From: Pisaster brevispinus
Lineage: Eukaryota; Echinodermata; Asteroidea; Forcipulatida; Asteriidae
Assembly: GCA_023634235.1 (NCBI GenBank)
Contig: JAMKCF010000148.1
Coordinates: forward strand, 81,928 to 145,927
Direction: 5' to 3'
Length of the DNA: 64,000 nucleotides
A program made the position numbers and the translations under genes. The notes beneath the pieces were generated by a model. That model was not told where the DNA came from. It searched no databases and saw only the letters and a list, made by a program, of their open reading frames with translations. Shown in pieces: positions 23,206 to 35,815 of this stretch. Every line of letters starts with the position of its first letter. Position 1 is the first letter of the stretch.

Positions 23206-25832
23206 AGGATATTAATAGCAAGTTGTTCCTCTTTTGTAAAAGCTTAAATCTGACTATGTTTTAAAAATGATTCTTCTATTGCACAGAGACAATGTATTTG
23301 TTTTTAGGAGCATGTCAGATTATTGCACAAATGCACATCAAGAACCTGAAAAGGGGATTGGTTAGGAATAATGCAAGTGGAATCTACAGTGTTAATTGGC
23401 CAGAAGTGTGTCCCCCCCACCCTAGAAAATAGTGTACCACTTTATCCCCCCTCCAAATTTACCCACATTTTGGCGCTGTATCAAATTACTAAATATCTTC
23501 CATCTCAGTTTCTTAGAGTCATTACCATGTTATATTTGTCCCTAATAGCCTAGTATTCAATGTTTAAAACTGCTCAACATCAGGGATTCTTGGAATAAAA
23601 CAAAGAGGGACTGATACAAGCCTGAAGAAGGCAATGTAAGATGAAGAAGAGATTGACTCCGGGTGAGTGTTGTCTTCCCAATGCATTCAAGCTGATGTAC
23701 ACAGAATTGAAAAGCAACAAAAGTTCCTTTGGAGCGCCTTTGCAAAGTTGAACAGCTCAAGGAGAAACAACTCAGAGAATTGTTGATGGGAATGCATGAA
23801 ATACAGGACCAGTGTCTAGTGACGACAGGGCAGGAAAAAATTAACAGATAGATAGTTGTACTGAGGATGTTTTACTAAATCAATTCTACTGAGAGATGAC
23901 CCTATTTAAGATAAAATGAAGGAATAATTATAATACCAAACAGTTCACAGTTGGCTTTGGTAATAGTGGGTTTGAATTGAGGTGTAAACAGATGTTGATC
24001 AAGTAGAGTTAGAGAGAAAGAGGAGTAAGTGAATACATGTACAAGAACACAGATCCATGACATGTTTTCCATCACATTCAAATTTGATGTAACGATCAAA
24101 TTTCAGCGTAAGTAACACATAACAGAGTTGTTTTTTTTGTCCTAATGAGAATGAAAGTGAAGGACAGTTCAGGTACTCAAGTATGAAACAGACTATTGCA
24201 CTGTTGTATTGAGGTTCATCCTGATGATAGACTTGGCTCAAGTTGGGTCTGGTGCTAACCGAGTCAATAATGTATGGCTACACAGCTAGCTCTGATGAGC
24301 TCTTTTAACATGCACCCTCTAGTGTCAATTAGTTGCCAATCCAATGAGTTGGATCGCGAATAGCGAAGTTGAAACAAAGTGGTGAAATAAAGCTGTGATG
24401 AAGTTTACACACTTGGAGTGCATGCAGTGGATTAAAAGCACAAGAAGAACCTGACAAAAGTTTGACTTGGATCAAGTCTATTCTGATGATAGAAAAAACT
24501 GAAGATATTCTAGATTTGGAGAAATGTGGATTACAATCACCTGAGTCCATTGAGGAAAACACAGGAAAGAAAGAAATGTCAAGCCCTCCTTCACAGCTTG
24601 CTGTCAAGATTTAAAGATGGATGTTCAATCCAGTTCCATAGAGAAGTAAAGAGAAAGCAAGATGCACTTTGAGTTTGAGAATTAGACAGTGCTAGATGAG
24701 CTCCTACAAAAGCAGAATGTTGAAGGTTTGTAGGTAAAGAGGTCTTATTTCATACTAATCAACATATTCTATAAAATCCCAGAATCAAAATAGTCTGAAT
24801 GTTGTGATGGTGTCCCTTCTGCTTCATGCATCAAAGCACACAATAAAAAACTGTAAGGAAAAGTGTTCATGTTAATGATCTGTCTCAATTTCTGATTGTG
24901 TGTAGTTAAGTATGTTCAGTCTACCTTTGAGTCTTTTGAACAGTACCTTACATGTTAAATGGTAAAATTAAATTATATACATGATCTGCAAAAACCCTTC
25001 ACATGGTGAAACTTTTAATTTTATAAAAGTGACCATTTCAAATGAATGGAAGCTCATTGCAGTTTTTCAAATGTTTTGAGAGAACTAATCCAACTGTACA
25101 TAATATAGTGAATGAGGCTATTTGTAAAGAGTTCAGTATCAATGATAATTTGTAGTAGAACCTAAAATGAAAACAATTACCATGTGATGGGTTCCAAGAA
25201 AGCATCGCAAACTAACTCATGATTGGGTAGAACATGTGAGTCCCAGACCAATAAATATGAAAAACCAAACCTCATGATACATTACATAAACTCTAGATGC
25301 AAGGACTAATTGTACATTTAAATCGTTGTGTCACTACAAAAGTGATGTATCTTGGTTGTGTGTCTTGATCTCACAAGAAAGTACTCTGTGCAAAAACATG
25401 ATGTCTTGGGGTGTACTTGATTTGTGTTTACATTCTGGGCTTTTTATAATGAGATACAACGCTTGACAATGTCAGACTTAAGTAACAGAAGTGCTCTTTT
25501 AGAAGATACAATGTTTTTGCACTGACATAACGATATGTAGCCATACTCGGGGAAAAGCCAAACTGATGAACTACTGACAACTAGAGTTATAAACCTTAGA
25601 TGGGTTTGGCACATCCTATGGAAACCTTTTGATGAGCAAATTAATAAGCTCTTTACTGCCCATCTCATGGCAGGTGCAGACAAGATCATCAGCGCCTACT
25701 ATACTCAGTGTACATCTCTAGTATATTGCCAATGGATGTTCTGCTTTCTCTGTATGAGATCTGGAGACCAGTACTCAACAGGATAAAATCGGAAAAGCTT
25801 GTGTCTGCCTGCTGAGAAGCCCACTGATAAAT
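23206..25832. other. Noncoding stretch
   Basis: No gene was recognised. Several minus-strand open frames (23557-23760, 23999-24241, 24329-24607, 25444-25689) show no domain, and no pair of splice sites links them. Confidence 0.4.
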
Positions 25833-25866
25833 GATGAGGATGATGATGATGATGATGATGACGATG
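25833..25866. repeat. (GAT)n microsatellite
   Basis: About ten GAT/GAC triplets in a row form a simple repeat. They make a His run on the opposite strand that should not be taken as protein. Confidence 0.85.
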
Positions 25867-26164
25867 GAGCCATCCTACATTGGATAGCATTAGTTTAAAG
25901 TTTTGAAATTAGGCCCAATTATGGATGTTGCCATAAAGTCAGTAAACAAAGTCCTTTGACATCACATATTGACAGAGATATCAGTCCCTGAAGTTGCCTT
26001 TTTATTTCAACAAGGCCTGGTCTGGTTGATAAGAGCTCTCCATTGACCCTGTCTCTCATAGCAGACTGGTTGTTCCTCTCAACAGAAAACCCATGTCTGG
26101 TAATTGCTGAGCAGCTGTTTACACAGGTGACACAATTCAAATGAAAAGGTACCAATAGCACCAG

Positions 26165-26340
26165 GGCTAAAATTCATAGAGCTTCCTAAGCAGACAAAAA
26201 GTAGCTTAGCACAAGAAAAATTATGCTGGACACCAGAATTTTTGGGGGCAAAACACCATGTCACATGCACCATTTTTTGCTCATCTTTGCTTAGCTGAAA
26301 AATGTCTAGCAATATTTTTTTGCTCGAGCAGCTCTTACAT
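26165..26340. mobile_element. Foldback MITE, GCTTAAGCA family, copy 2
   Basis: One end reads AATTCATAGAGCTTCC-TAAGCAG and the other AGCAGCTCTTACATG in inverted order, as in the elements at 21976 and 27094. Confidence 0.6.
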
Positions 26341-27093
26341 GTAATTGAGAGCAAGTTGCTGACTGACAGGATGCCTGTTAACCGTTAACATCATGGCTAT
26401 CCCTTTTCTTGCCGGTACAAACATTACAAAGTAATATCAATTCTGAAATTCTCTTTCAAGAACCAGAATCCAGCAGCTGACTCAACTCAAGCATGGTGCT
26501 CCAGACAAGAAGCAAAATAATATAACATGAACATAGTACGTTTCACTACCACACAGGTTGCTCAAACTTTAAAACATGAAGCAAGTCAGCATTTAAATTG
26601 GAATTGTTATTCTGATGACCATCGCCACAAGAATCCAAGTCCAGCTGCTGACTCAACTCAATCATGACACTTCCAACAAGAAGCAAACGTGAGATAAACC
26701 AATAAGTAGTATTGACCAAACTGCTCTTGTAAATCTAACATCCTTGAAGTAAACTTGCTGAAAACATCAGCGAATGATGCATGCAATCTAACGTCTCATT
26801 TTGTACATCAAGTTTGGATGTATTTTTCAAGGGGTCTGTGACATACCCTGTTTGTCTTCTTGTCATAAATCTTCAGACCTGGCTTTATTGCCCTTCATTT
26901 TCTGAATTGCACATCAAGAGTAGCGAAAATCCAACTGATTCAAGAGACATTAAACAGCATCATGTCCCAAAGCTACAATTTTTTGTGAGAGTCAATTATG
27001 ATTATGAAATACAAGTTTTGTTCTCATTTTTACATTTATTTTAAAATGGGGACAACTTTTAAAAAACATGCAGCAGATCCAAGGGCAGACATT

Positions 27094-27284
27094 GGCCCAA
27101 TTTCATAGAGCTGCTTTAAGCAAAAAATACTGCCTTTAAAAAATTCTGCTTAGCAAAAATGAGCAGGAAACCAGTTACAAACTGTAAACATAACAAGGTA
27201 TTTTTGGCTGGTAAGCCTTTTCCAGTAAGCAAAATTGTTTAGTAATTAATACATTTTTGTGCGTAGCTCTATGCACTTGGGCCC
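27094..27284. mobile_element. Foldback MITE, GGCCCAATTTCATAGAGCT family, copy 3
   Basis: The ends are GGCCCAATTTCATAGAGCT and AGCTCTATGCACTTGGGCC, imperfect inverted repeats. It is the best preserved of the three related copies and directly abuts the next element. Confidence 0.8.
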
Positions 27285-27569
27285 AGTTCCCCAACACCCA
27301 GTTCTGACAGGTGCCCCAGAGTCATGCCGAACCAAATAGATTAGAAGCAACTCTAGGTCAATCCAAACAAATCTTGGTTCAGGCAGGCCAACTTAACATA
27401 ACATTTACATTAGGTTCGGCTTATGACAAGATCGACGTCTGAAACCAAGACTCTCCAGAGTCATTTCAAATGACTGCTACAATTGATCTTTTGCCTCCAG
27501 TGCGTCCAGTCGCAATTCAATAATTTGGTTTGGCGTGACTCTAGAGCTCCTGTCTGAACCGGGTCTTAC
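27285..27569. mobile_element. MITE with GTTCNGACAGG ends
   Basis: The left arm holds GTTCTGACAGGTGCC then CAGAGTCATGCCGAACC. The right arm, read in reverse, holds GTTCAGACAGGAGCT then TAGAGTCACGCCAAACC. No coding sequence lies inside. Confidence 0.75.
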
Positions 27570-28032
27570 AAACACAATAAGCCCCGTCTGATGTCACACT
27601 GCATTGAGCTGTAATCATTGGCTTCAAAACCTTTCCCTCCTTTCCCCAATAAGCCCAATTACTTTAATGTAATACTCCTGGAGACAAGTCTTTTGTACAC
27701 TACAAATGTCAGGACTTGGACTCAATATTCTTATGACCATCACCACAAGAATCTAAGCCCAGCTGCTGACAAAGTCAAATGTGATGCTCCAGACAAGAAG
27801 CAAATCACACCCACATAGATCTAAGATCAGTGTTGACCAAAAGGATGACACAGTTGCCAAACAGATTATTTTAATAAATACAGATTTGTATACAATGCAG
27901 GTTGGTCATGTTTCTGACAGTCAAGCCTTGGACTCATTATTCTGACGACCATCGCCACAAGAATCTGAATCCAGCTGCTTCTAGTCAGCATCATGTAATT
28001 ACAAGTTCAGTCAGACTGATCTTGAATGTGAT

Positions 28033-28200
28033 CAGGCCTGATGCTTTATGGATGTAACTGCCTCCATTGCCACTAGTCATTGCCTTGGTGCCCCTTGACA
28101 TGCTTCAATAGAAGTTTACAATTTCTTCTTAGAGGTGCCCTTTACCAAGGAGACAAGGTCTTGGTGACCTTGCTGTTTCAGAAACAAAGCATCAGGCCTG
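28033..28200. mobile_element. MITE with CAGGCCTG ends, copy 1
   Basis: The inverted ends are CAGGCCTGATGCTTT and AAAGCATCAGGCCTG. The interior shares GCCTTGGTG and AGGTGCCCTTT-type phrases with the element at 31215-31383. Confidence 0.75.
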
Positions 28201-29250
28201 CATGATAGTCATTACACTCCCAAAAGTATGTAAGAACACCGCTGGTCCATGGGGTGATGACCTGCATGTACATGTGGTGATCAAATGTTTAGTCTGATAA
28301 AGATTTGTACCTAAATAATACAACATCACCACACAGGTCATGCAGGTTGGTCAAACTTATGATGGACTCAGACTCAGAATTCTGATGACCATCGTCACAA
28401 GAATCTGAATCCAACTGCTGACAAATTAAATTGTGATAATCCCCCAACAAGAAGCACACCAATACATATGGAACATGGATGTATGATCAGTGTTGATATT
28501 GGGAGTGACTTATTCATCACACTTTCAATGTTCAGATTTGTACTAAGTGATTTCCCATCACACGGGTTGGTCAAGTTAACAAAAGTCAGACTTTGTACTC
28601 ATTATTCTGATGACCATCGCCAAAAGAATCTGAATCCAAACTGAATTCCATCATAGTTTTCTTGACCAGAAGAAAAATAATGTATTAATTATACACAGAG
28701 TACAATGGACCCCCACACAGGTTGGTCAAACTTAAAGAGAACGGATGCATGGAGGTCAGGACTTAATTGGAATTGTTAGTCTGGTGACCATCGTCAAACA
28801 AATCCAAGTCCAGCTACTGACTCAACTTAAGCAGGAGGCTTCCAAGGGAACAAACTGGGCATTCCCAACATCCCCAAAATAGCTGAGGCACAACATTGAA
28901 AACAATACTGGCAGACTGCCTTTGTAAATCTAGACCCTTGATTTCAACTGAAAATGTTTAAATTAAGTTTTGATGTAATTATCAAGGAGTCTGTATTTAT
29001 GTATTTTTTGTTATTCATGGAGAATGCATCTTTAGACCCGAAAATGTTGTCCTTCATTTTCTGAATTGCATATCAAGAGTAAAAGCAAATACATTTCAAG
29101 AAATGTTAAACATCGATCATCATGTCCAAAAAGAACAAATGAAAACTTGATTACTTGCGATAAATGAAGTACCAATTTTGTATCCCATCCTGACACCATT
29201 TTAAAATAAGAAATACTTTTTACATAACAGTGCTAGATTCAGAGGAAGAC

Positions 29251-29552
29251 AGTTCCCTACCCTACAACCCAGTCCCCCAACATTAGCTTGACATCTCCTA
29301 ACTTGACTTTACACTGTATGGGTCAGAAATCATACAGGTACTTCCCTCCCTCCCTACCCCCTTCGCTACCCCCCCCCCCCCCTCCTCCAACAAGCAAAAT
29401 CACTTTGGACCTTGCATGTGTTTCTCTGGAACAACCTCTGAATCCAACAACATGACCTTATCAATTTAATAATTACATATCAAGTTATAAAACACAAGGG
29501 AAACTGACTTGGTAAATTTGTAATAACTTTGGGTTCAACAAAGACAAATTTA
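29251..29552. other. Short noncoding spacer
   Basis: It contains a C run at about 29369-29382. No gene was seen. Confidence 0.4.
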
Positions 29553-29700
29553 CTAGAGCGGGATTTGAACCAATAATCTCCAGTTTAACAGGCTGGTGCT
29601 CTACCAACTTAGCTATCTAGCCCTATGTTGGCCGTCTCCCCCTGTTTTTGTCAATATCTTTGTTCAGGGATGCCAGTCAGAAGCCATACAACCTTTAACT
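29553..29700 (-). repeat. tRNA-derived SINE-like element, copy 2
   Basis: On the minus strand it reads GGGCTAGATAGCTAAG, with a Pol III A-box-like region, an anticodon loop CTGTTAA (GTT anticodon) and the B-box GGTTCAAATCC. The acceptor stem is imperfect. It shares the ~75-bp high-coordinate flank (GATGCCAGTCAGAAGCCAT) with the copy at 8879-9033. Confidence 0.7.
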
Positions 29701-31214
29701 GCTGGCATGTTAACCTATTCCGGTGTTTGTTGGTTTAAATCACACTCTCATCAGTTTGTCTTTGTTTAACCCCAAATTAATAATAATTACTAGGTACAAT
29801 ATTGCTTTACAATATAAATTTGAATTACAATGCATGAAAATGATTTTTTTAATAAACCATTTTCAGAGGCTGAAAACTATAGTTAGTTATCAGCCCAACA
29901 ATTATATCTTTGTGGGCATTTATTTGGGGTATTTATTTACTGATGCGATGCTCAGCAAGTTAATATTAGAGGCCAATATGGAAACTATTGGATGCTTTGC
30001 AGTGTCTTTCCCATAATAACTGTTCCCTGCCCATTTGTCCAAACAAGGAAAGGTCCTTTATTACAGCGAACAAGGTTGATGTCCATACAGAGTCATCCAA
30101 GTTGTTCAGATGGGGTTTTTTAAAAACAATTTTCAGAGTAAGGGGTGGATGAGCTTCTGAGTCAATTCATTTTTGTGTTTATGGAACACATTTCAAATGA
30201 CAAGGATCACTGTGTGAGTATGTGTTTCCATGAAACAAACATTGAATGCATTTGATTTGTGCATTGTGTTGTAGAATATAATCACTTATTAAAACCTGGC
30301 TTTTCCATTTCACCTTGTGATTATGTTGTGCAATAATGCACTCATGTGCATCCAATATTTTTGAATAAATGACCACTGAGTATTTCTAACATGTACTTCT
30401 GTACTTAGAGCTACATCAAATACTATCCACATTTCTAATTACATACATTTTGATACAAAAAGTCCTTAAGAAATAGTTTACATTATTAAACAGCTGACTA
30501 GTTTCTTGTAAATTCTTAGGTACTGCTTCTGTATATCAGAGGATTGAAGGCATGTGATTATGTAGAAAGTGTTTGGAATCTATGTACTTATGGATTATCT
30601 CATACATTCCTTAGTTTAAACCCTCCTCTTCTTAAACTTCCAGTGAGTTGACCAACCATTAATTTGAAACCATGCAAATGCACAGGTTGTGTAGAGTGAA
30701 ACAGCTGAACAAAAACTTGTTTGTGTACAAACAAAGCCAGTACAACATGTGTGTTCTGCATAGATTTCTCTTTCATTAAAAGAATCCATAAATTGGTCAT
30801 ATAGTAGATGGGTTTGATAGCATTTTATTGTGTTCTTTTGTACAAATAGATGACCTATGCAACCAATCAGGTCTGACCAAGTCACTGTGCGTACCCCGCC
30901 GTCGAGTCAGCAATTTAAGGGTTCTGGACCCCGCCAACCCTTGGTTCGCAGGCAGCATAGTACCACAGCGCAGGGAGGCCATTCCCAAACCTGGTGTGCA
31001 AGAACATCATTTGACAGAAACAAACTTTACAGTCTGGAGAGCAATTTGGTTGATGACCCAATCCAATCATCCTCAGTTGCATGATACCATTCATCCTCTG
31101 ATCTACACATAGTTGAATCATCCTATGCCCTCAATCCTTCAATTCCATACAGTATAATACATTCATTCCTTCTTTATCAACTAAATCTTGAATTCCAAGA
31201 CTTAGACCAAAATC
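29701..31214. other. Noncoding stretch
   Basis: No gene was recognised. At 30828-31121 several frames are open on both strands at once, over a locally GC-richer patch (CCCCGCC-rich). This is a composition effect and not evidence of coding. Confidence 0.4.
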
Positions 31215-31383
31215 CAGGCCTGGAATTACACGGAGGCCACGTAGGCCATGGCCTCTGTTGCCCCTGGTCTTGGCCTTGGTGACCCTTCAGAAGTTTTACA
31301 TAGACTTTTAGATTTTCTAATTGAAGTGCCCTTTGCAAAATGAAAATGGCCTTTGCCGCCTCAAAGATGAAATTCCAGGCCTG
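31215..31383. mobile_element. MITE with CAGGCCTG ends, copy 2
   Basis: The inverted ends are CAGGCCTGGAATTACA and, in reverse, CAGGCCTGGAATTTCA. It is flanked on both sides by AAAATC, a likely target duplication. Confidence 0.82.
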
Positions 31384-31689
31384 AAAATCCTCAACAAATA
31401 TACAAAACATAACCTGGATTTCTGATTATTGCTTTAGGGTTTTAGGTTAACTTTATAGTTTGACAATATCAATTATCAGGGAAGATAAATAGCCTTAAAT
31501 AATGAAAGTTAATGTAAATTTCTGAATATTAGTCACCCAGACTATAAGTCACAGCATCAGAATTTTCTTTTTTAAATTTAAGATGCCTGTGTATAAGCCA
31601 GCACCCAGTTGTATTATCAAATGCACAAAACATGTTAGTTTGTTTTCTATTTCGGAAATGACTTTTTTTTAACTGTTGGTACCAGACCA

Positions 31690-31839
31690 GGGCTCGATTT
31701 CACAAAGCACTCAGATTCATTTTCAGATTAGTTGTTAATATTGCCAAAATAATTTGTATAATAACATCACACTTTGCTTGGCAATTAAGATTGATGCACA
31801 TCTTAAGACAATTCTAAGCTTTTTGTAAAATCCAACCCA
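31690..31839. mobile_element. Short MITE, GGGCTCGATTTCACAAAGC type
   Basis: The left end is GGGCTCGATTTCACAAAGC. The right end read in reverse is GGGTTGGATTTTACAAAAAGC. It is a ~150-bp imperfect inverted-end element. Confidence 0.65.
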
Positions 31840-32017
31840 GATACCAATCAGACTAGTTTGCTGCTATAATTTTAGCCAAAATGGTTTAAGAACTATTGCA
31901 GAAGCTGCCCATATTATGAGCCACAGAGCTTGTTGCCGGCGTAAAAATAAATTCATAAGCCGCGGCTAATATTCAGAAAATTACAGAAACAACCCTCTGT
32001 TATTCACTTTATCAGTA

Positions 32018-32208
32018 AAGGGGCTGCATTATCATGATCTAAGCAGGCAGTGGTTGTACATCATTGATAAACTCTCACCCAGTTACTGCACACACACTCT
32101 CCATAGATATGATACAGAGGTAAGGCGCATGTGTGCAGTAACTGGGTGTGAGTTCATAATTCCATGTACAGCCACAGGCCTGCATTGATCATGATGACAC
32201 AGCCCCTT
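32018..32208. mobile_element. Foldback MITE, AAGGGGCTG family, copy 1
   Basis: Nearly the whole element folds on itself. The outer arms are AAGGGGCTG and CAGCCCCTT, followed by ATCATGATC and TGTAC-type matches. The inner arms are CACCCAGTTACTGCACAC and GTGTGCAGTAACTGGGTG. TA flanks both sides. Confidence 0.85.
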
Positions 32209-33472
32209 TAAAAAGAGGTTTAACTTATCAAACCAAGCTCTTAAAGTTTCATCAAAATCCATTACAACTCTTGGCCAAAATAAGACAACTACATACATAC
32301 CCTACACATATATGTTTGCGAAACATTGACAACAACTGACCACTGATGTACTTAGTTGTAATGATTTTGGAACATAGGAATATTATGGTTTGGTTTCCAA
32401 TGTTACACTTTCTGGTTTCTTTCAAAACATCATAAGACTCAATAGTAGACTGAATAATCACCTGACTACAGGAACTTGTGATCATGGCTCAATTGCCTGT
32501 CACTTCTTACTGTGGAAGTCTGTGCTTATGCCCTGCCAAGGCCCATAGAAGTATGTGCTTTATAGGGCGCTGTAAGTGCAGAATTCTCTGGTAAGCAGCA
32601 CCAGGAAATTGTGCCAAGGTTTTTCTTAGAAATGTTTTCAGTTGAATGATTAAAATGCTGAGGAGGCAGAAGTAAAACAATTGAAATGATCCATGTGTGG
32701 AAATTGACATGAGTTTGCATGAAAAAGATGCACATGGCTTAATCAACTGAACAACCATATTCTTTTGTAGGCTATTGTTAGATCTTTGGCATGATTGTCT
32801 AACACTTTTCAAACTGTCATTCAACATATTTTCAAATCAGAACTATCTTCATCAATGAAAGAAATTAAGAACCTCTCAAGGTGAGATAATTACAGGAGAG
32901 AGGAAAGCTAAAATTGACAGCAGACTGCAACTAAAGAAATAGGCTGACATTGTAAGGTAGAAAGAATTAAAGCAATCCTCCAAAAGAGTAAAGATGAAAT
33001 ATTTGAGGAAAACAGCTGTCTAAGATAGAAGATTAACCATTTGTAAAGTTCCAAGATGTAACAATGTGAAGAAGATGCACATAGAGTTTTGCATCCCAAC
33101 ACATTAAAGACAACAAGAAACACTTTGTTTTGTCTCTCAGGGGATAAGGGGATTAAACACACAAAGGATGACAATTGTGTACCACTTCATCCTTCCCTCT
33201 TCATGCTTTCATATATGGCTACAGAGGATGCCAAAAAGAGTTTGTCAAAAACCCAAACTGAATAAATCAATAGAGGGACATTGGATGGACAGTGTCCTCT
33301 AGGAGCAGGTAGTGCTCAGGACTGAGGGGAATGTATATCCTACCAAAAAGGGACATCCAACACTATGATAAGATTGAAGGAAAATGTTGCATGAGGCAGG
33401 CATCAACATCCCTCAGTAGAGCATAACATAAACTGAGAGGAGCAGACATAAAACAAAAGAAGAAAACAGATG

Positions 33473-33735
33473 GCAATCAATCAATCAATCGTCAGGCATT
33501 TGTAGAGCACAATCATTCAAGTTGCCTATTCCAAAGCACTTAGCAAGATGAAGGAAAAATTGAAGACAGACAGGTGTACAGAATTTCATGTGGAGATGAC
33601 AAGAGCAATGGACTAAATGCGAGCAGATTCCAAGAGATGATTCTTAAGCTGACTTTTGAAGAACAGTACGGAGTCAAGAGTACAGAGTTGATAGGGGAGA
33701 TCATTCCATAGCTTTGGTGCACATTAAACAAACAT
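33473..33735. repeat. SINE-like repeat with (CAAT)n end
   Basis: A CAAT microsatellite is followed by TTGTAGAGCACAATCATTC and CCAAAGCACTTAGCAAGATG. At its far end is CATTCCATAGCTTTGGTGCA. I associate this layout with SINE/LINE tails in deuterostome genomes (memory-based). The exact family is unknown. Confidence 0.45.
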
Positions 33736-34237
33736 TATATCCCAAGTTAACCTTTTTTTCCCATGGCCACAGTATATTTTATCTGTTTTTAAGCAAGACC
33801 TCGTGGACTAGCTTAATACTTTAGTTCCAGTCACGCTAAAGTTTCCTATTAAGCAACAAACATCATTTGTTCTGATACATGTTTGGAGACTAACTGTTTT
33901 GTCATCAACAATACTGTATCTGACCTCAAATTGTGTCCAGAACTGCAGTGAAGATTAAAAAGAAGCATTGACAAACCCCCCAAAAAGACACACAACATTT
34001 GCCTATGACCCCCCCCCCCACACTCCCCCTTGTAACCCCTACCAAACTAAACTACTACCTATTTAACACTGATTCATAGTCAAACTCACCCTGGAGATTG
34101 CACTAATAGTAGGGAATGTAAATTACTGGAAAAAATATATTCTGTTCCAATCATGCTTCTCATTGAATTAAAAAAAATGAATGAAACTGTTGCTTTCAAC
34201 CTGTTGATGAGAGAAAGACTTACTTCACATGACTTAC

Positions 34238-34388
34238 TTCCAGTATCATTTGGCCTGCCTGATGAAGATGCTGTAATCTCTTATCTAACAATGGGATATC
34301 AGCGTCTGTTGATGAGTGGAAGATGTGGTTGTAGTTGCTTCATGGTGATACAGGAGAAATAAGAGGCTGAGGTGATTGGGATGTCCTC
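34238..34388 (-). CDS. Last coding exon, paralogue 1
   Basis: This 151-bp exon follows the acceptor TTGTCTTTCAAACAG and ends at CTGGAA|GTAAGT. In phase 0 it encodes 29 residues, starting EDIPITSASYFSCITMKQLQ and ending PHLPLINRR, with TGA at 34301-34299. The exon at 51572-51725 is its paralogue. Over the first 27 codons the two differ only by GAG/GAA and TAT/TAC, both synonymous, whereas after the stop and outside the splice sites they diverge much more. That pattern supports real coding. Phase 0 also fits the exon at 35816-35947. A donor after the stop implies an intron in the 3' UTR, or a regulated exon. The protein family is not recognised. Confidence 0.6.
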
Positions 34389-35346
34389 CTGTTTGAAAGA
34401 CAATATGTTTTGACTATTTGGGTGTACATGATTTTTATAAATTGCACATATTAAATCAATCCAGTCCCATTGTGTTAGTTTGGCTCAGTTCCAGTGCCTG
34501 AACCCAAGGCGCTGGGATGGACTGCCGTACATGCTCATTAAACCCTCTCTCCTGACCTAGCAATCATCAGTCACAGCTTCCTGTTTTGGAAAGAGTCCTT
34601 CTCTATCATTAACAATATAGTTGTGTTGTGTAAATCCATTGCAAGTAATTTTTGTCATTCTTGTGACTTGTGCTGAATATAGGAATCTATTGGAACAGTA
34701 GTAATTTTCTTGGAAAGTTTTGTTCTTCTTGCGACTTTGATTTAAACAAAAAGGTTTTAAGTTACAGTTACATTAAATCACACCATGTGTGTGCGCTGTG
34801 ATTGTACGCATTGTGCTTATCAGCTGTACACATCAGTCCCATCATGCATCACTACATCATGAACAAAAAGCGAGTAGGAACTCATTAGCCCATCCCAGGC
34901 AGGGCTCATAATTTACACTGGGTAGTAGGCCCAAGGCCAGTGAGTTTAGTGTTGGGCCAGTAAATTCATTACTAAACAAGACCAGCGTCCTTTTGTTTTT
35001 TAATTAAATAATAATGTGCCACTGTTTATAGTACCTTTAAAAAAAAAGAGACAAATGTTGTTCATGTTGACTTTGGGTCTGACAATTATCTTGCAATTTG
35101 TTGAGTATCGATGGATAATAAACCCACATTAAAAATGTGATAAATTTGCTTTTGAAACTTATTTCTCTTCATTTTGATCATGGTCTGAAGAAAAAATGTC
35201 TGGTGCAGTAAAACATTTTAGCTACAAGCATGGCAGTCTTGTGGTTTTTTTCCTCGAATTTGTGACCTACCCGTCAGATTTGAATAGGAACAGTGGGCTG
35301 AGCTATTGTGAAACCTGAAAGTCAGCGACTATGACCAAATCATTTA

Positions 35347-35543
35347 ATGGGGGCTTTGTCATCATGATCAAAGCAGGCCTGTGGCTGTACATGGAATTAT
35401 AATAAAACCTCACCCAGTTACTGCATGCGTGCAATCCATAGAGTTGATACAGAAGGAGGGCGCACACGTCCAGTTGCTGGGTGAGAGTTCATAATTCCAT
35501 GTACAGCCACAGGCCTGCTTTGAGAATGACATCACAGCCCCTT
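35347..35543. mobile_element. Foldback MITE, AAGGGGCTG family, copy 2
   Basis: This is homologous to 32018-32208 through its length. It has CACCCAGTTACTGCA and, inverted, CAGTTGCTGGGTG, with the GTACAGCCACAGGCCTGC arm at the right and its match at the left. It lies in the intron between the exons at 35816 and 34388. Confidence 0.85.
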
Positions 35544-35815
35544 TAAGATCAAGATCCAAACCAGCCCTCCTGATGGGGAGACCTCCCCTTTAGAGACCAA
35601 GTCTTCAATCGAGAGAGACTGAGACTAAGACCAAAATAAGGTCTTGAGACCGGGACCAAGTCTTGAGATCTTGCACAATAAACATGCACAGTGAGTGCTT
35701 TAAAAAATGCAAATCAAGAATCAGTCATTAAGTGACAAAAGCTACAGTTAAGAAATGTGTCCTATGTTTCTAAAGTAAATGTTTGATCCTAAATACTTCA
35801 GCAACACATACTTAC

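Larger units (their letters stand above)
26450..29250 (-). repeat. Degenerate array with a coding-like core (at least seven copies)
   Basis: Copies of a ~45-bp core lie near 26458, 26612, 27733, 27943, 28380, 28605 and 28780. On the minus strand the core reads CAGCAG, then LDSDSCGDGHQNNE or a close variant. Most copies also share ACAGGTTGGTCAAAC on one side and AAGAAGC on the other. A larger duplication is superimposed: 26570-27085 matches 28740-29250, including CCTTCATTTTCTGAATTGCA at 26899 and 29053. Some copies end in a nearby stop (…NNESKA, …NIESKS, …NNEYKV). Each copy could be an exon, an exon relic, or part of a plain repeat. Confidence 0.6.

Noticed and set aside
26608..26660. C/D box snoRNA cluster (TGATGA and CTGA words in the array core)
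   Set aside because: Boxes are too close together, not preserved in all copies, and there is no terminal stem.
30828..31121. Cluster of overlapping open frames on both strands
   Set aside because: All frames are open together in a locally GC-richer patch. No domain and no splice pair was found.
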